Positions 4,438 to 5,303 of a DNA stretch of 5,303 nt are shown here, piece after piece. This DNA comes from Microcaldota archaeon (GTDB taxonomy: Archaea; Micrarchaeota; Micrarchaeia; Anstonellales; VGKX01). The stretch's first letter is position 1. Each line of letters begins with the position of its first letter. The translations under genes were made by a program, and so were the position numbers. Under the pieces are notes generated by a model. That model saw only the letters and a program-made list of their open reading frames with translations, ran no database searches and had not been told where the DNA came from. The DNA lies in contig JAKALW010000095.1 in assembly GCA_021823945.1 (NCBI GenBank), positions 1 through 5,303 of the forward strand, read 5' to 3'.

Positions 4438-5303
4438 TTCTGCTTTCCTGATTATCTCGTATGCCCCTTCCAAATCTTTTGCAATGAAGTCGGGCTTTGC
4501 CTCGGCGTGCCTCATGTCCTTCCCGCCATAGCCTGTTTTTACAAGTATTGTCCTGGCGCCCGCCCTGTTGCCCATGAGTATGTCCCCGGTCGTGTCCCCT
4601 ATAACGTATGATTTTTTCAGGTCAATGCCGTACTTCTCCACGGCAAGGTCGAGCATCCCGGTCTTGGGCTTCCTGCACCCGCACATCTCGTGCGGCGCGT
4701 GCGGGAAGTAGAACACGTCGTGCAGCTCAATCCCCTGCTCCTTGAGATGCTTTCGCATCTTGCCGTGGATTTCCAAAAGCGTGCAGGCCTTTGCAAGCCC
4801 CCTGCCAATTATGGACTGGTTTGTGACAACTATCATTGGCATGCCCAAAGACGAGAGGCTCTTGAGCCCAGTAACAGCCTTTTCCTCGAATTCAAAGAGG
4901 TTCGGGTGGGTGACGTAGGTGACAACAGTCTTGTTTATCACGCCGTCGCGGTCTATGAAAATCGCGCCATTGCCGTCAAGCCGCGCATTTTTTGAAACGT
5001 CAGATTTCGGGCCGCCAGCTTGGGGCTTTGCCGGCTTGCCGCCAGAACCTACAATCCCGCCCGCATTTGCCAGGCTCTCAAATGTCCCCATGTCTAGGAA
5101 TTTCCCCTTTGCCACGACAGCATGGAGCCCCGCAAGTTTCACAAGCTCTGGAAAAATGCCCATTTCAGTGGAAAACGCCTCGCCAAGGTTCTTGTCAGAG
5201 GCTATTTTTGCCAATTGCGCCATGCCTTCCTGGCTTATTATGAACGCGCCGGTGTTGAACAGGCCCTCCCCCCCGTGCTGCTTTTCCAGGAAGGAATTTA
5301 CGA
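4429..5303 (-). CDS. gmhB: Fused sugar-phosphate nucleotidyltransferase (HddC-like) and heptose-bisphosphate phosphatase (GmhB-like HAD), 5' end cut
   Basis: The frame stays open to the right edge; 290 residues are visible. The first ATG inside (5223) is not the start, because 26 in-frame residues before it, including GLFNTGAFIIS, belong to the same nucleotidyltransferase fold. Up to about 5055 the protein reads as the C-terminal part of a nucleotidyltransferase, with FPELVKLAGLHAVV and GKFLDMGTFESL matching the end of HddC-type heptose-1-phosphate guanylyltransferases. A Gly/Pro/Lys-rich linker (about 5055-4990) leads to a complete HAD domain: DRDGVIN (4953-4933, nucleophile and acid/base Asp), TNQS (motif II), CRKPKTG (motif III Lys) and GDTTGDI (motif IV). 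The HAD part resembles GmhB, which removes the C7 phosphate of heptose 1,7-bisphosphate; the transferase part would then make NDP-heptose. The Zn-loop reads FPH...CGC, with Phe in place of the first Cys. HisB-N-type histidinol phosphatase is the main alternative for the HAD part; the heptose neighbours argue against it. Confidence 0.85.
   Translation of the reverse strand, partial: VNSFLEKQHGGEGLFNTGAFIISQEGMAQLAKIASDKNLGEAFSTEMGIFPELVKLAGLHAVVAKGKFLDMGTFESLANAGGIVGSGGKPAKPQAGGPKSDVSKNARLDGNGAIFIDRDGVINKTVVTYVTHPNLFEFEEKAVTGLKSLSSLGMPMIVVTNQSIIGRGLAKACTLLEIHGKMRKHLKEQGIELHDVFYFPHAPHEMCGCRKPKTGMLDLAVEKYGIDLKKSYVIGDTTGDILMGNRAGARTILVKTGYGGKDMRHAEAKPDFIAKDLEGAYEIIRKAEGK

Noticed and set aside
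5223..5223. ATG at 5223 as the start of a stand-alone HAD protein
   Set aside because: The frame continues upstream to the window edge with residues typical of the nucleotidyltransferase fold (GLFNTGAFIIS), so the ATG is internal.
4690..5243. Plus-strand open frames at 4690-4995 and 4992-5243
   Set aside because: They lie opposite the strongly supported nucleotidyltransferase-HAD gene, have no family motifs, and fit codon-shadow patterns of GC-rich DNA.

Overview
The window (5,303 bp) reads as part of a nucleotide-activated heptose and glycan gene cluster, interrupted by a regulator/toxin-antitoxin block. Several traits suggest an archaeon, possibly of a DPANN-type lineage: frequent AGG/AGA Arg and ATA Ile codons, almost no Shine-Dalgarno sites at the chosen starts, AT-rich TATA-like boxes about 26 bp before two starts (leaderless style), and T-run terminators. 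This is an inference; a candidate-phyla bacterium cannot be excluded.

Left part (2-958, +): the C-terminal end of a GHMP-family heptose-7-phosphate kinase (HddA type), a 144-bp gap with small hairpins, and a complete gmhA (sedoheptulose-7-phosphate isomerase). Right part (3325-4422, +, and 4429-5303, -): a GT4-type glycosyltransferase converging on a two-domain protein. That protein joins a sugar-phosphate nucleotidyltransferase (HddC-like, N-terminal, cut by the window edge) to a GmhB-like HAD heptose-bisphosphate phosphatase (C-terminal). Together these account for all four steps from sedoheptulose 7-phosphate to an NDP-D-glycero-D-manno-heptose (isomerase, kinase, phosphatase, nucleotidyltransferase), plus a transferase that could use a nucleotide-activated sugar. 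The two convergent genes end inside one palindrome that holds both stop codons.

Middle part (about 1000-3307, +): an AlbA_2 (Schlafen-type)/HATPase_c_4/winged-helix protein of the COG2865 kind, then a four-base-overlapping MntA-HepT (MNT antitoxin/HEPN toxin) pair with intact catalytic motifs. Non-coding structure here is dense. A roughly 70-bp element with a perfect 16-bp core occurs before and after the AlbA_2 gene. ATACTAAA boxes lie in tandem upstream of it, on the opposite strand over its probable TATA box, and as an inverted pair just after its stop. This looks like an accessory block placed between gmhA and the glycosyltransferase gene.

The glycosyltransferase gene changes sharply in composition, from about 37% to over 60% GC, near residue 112. 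Its AT-rich 5' part contains nested inverted repeats (3397-3479) that are translated in frame, resembling a palindromic insertion inside a gene. No rRNA, tRNA, CRISPR array, transposase or integrase was seen.
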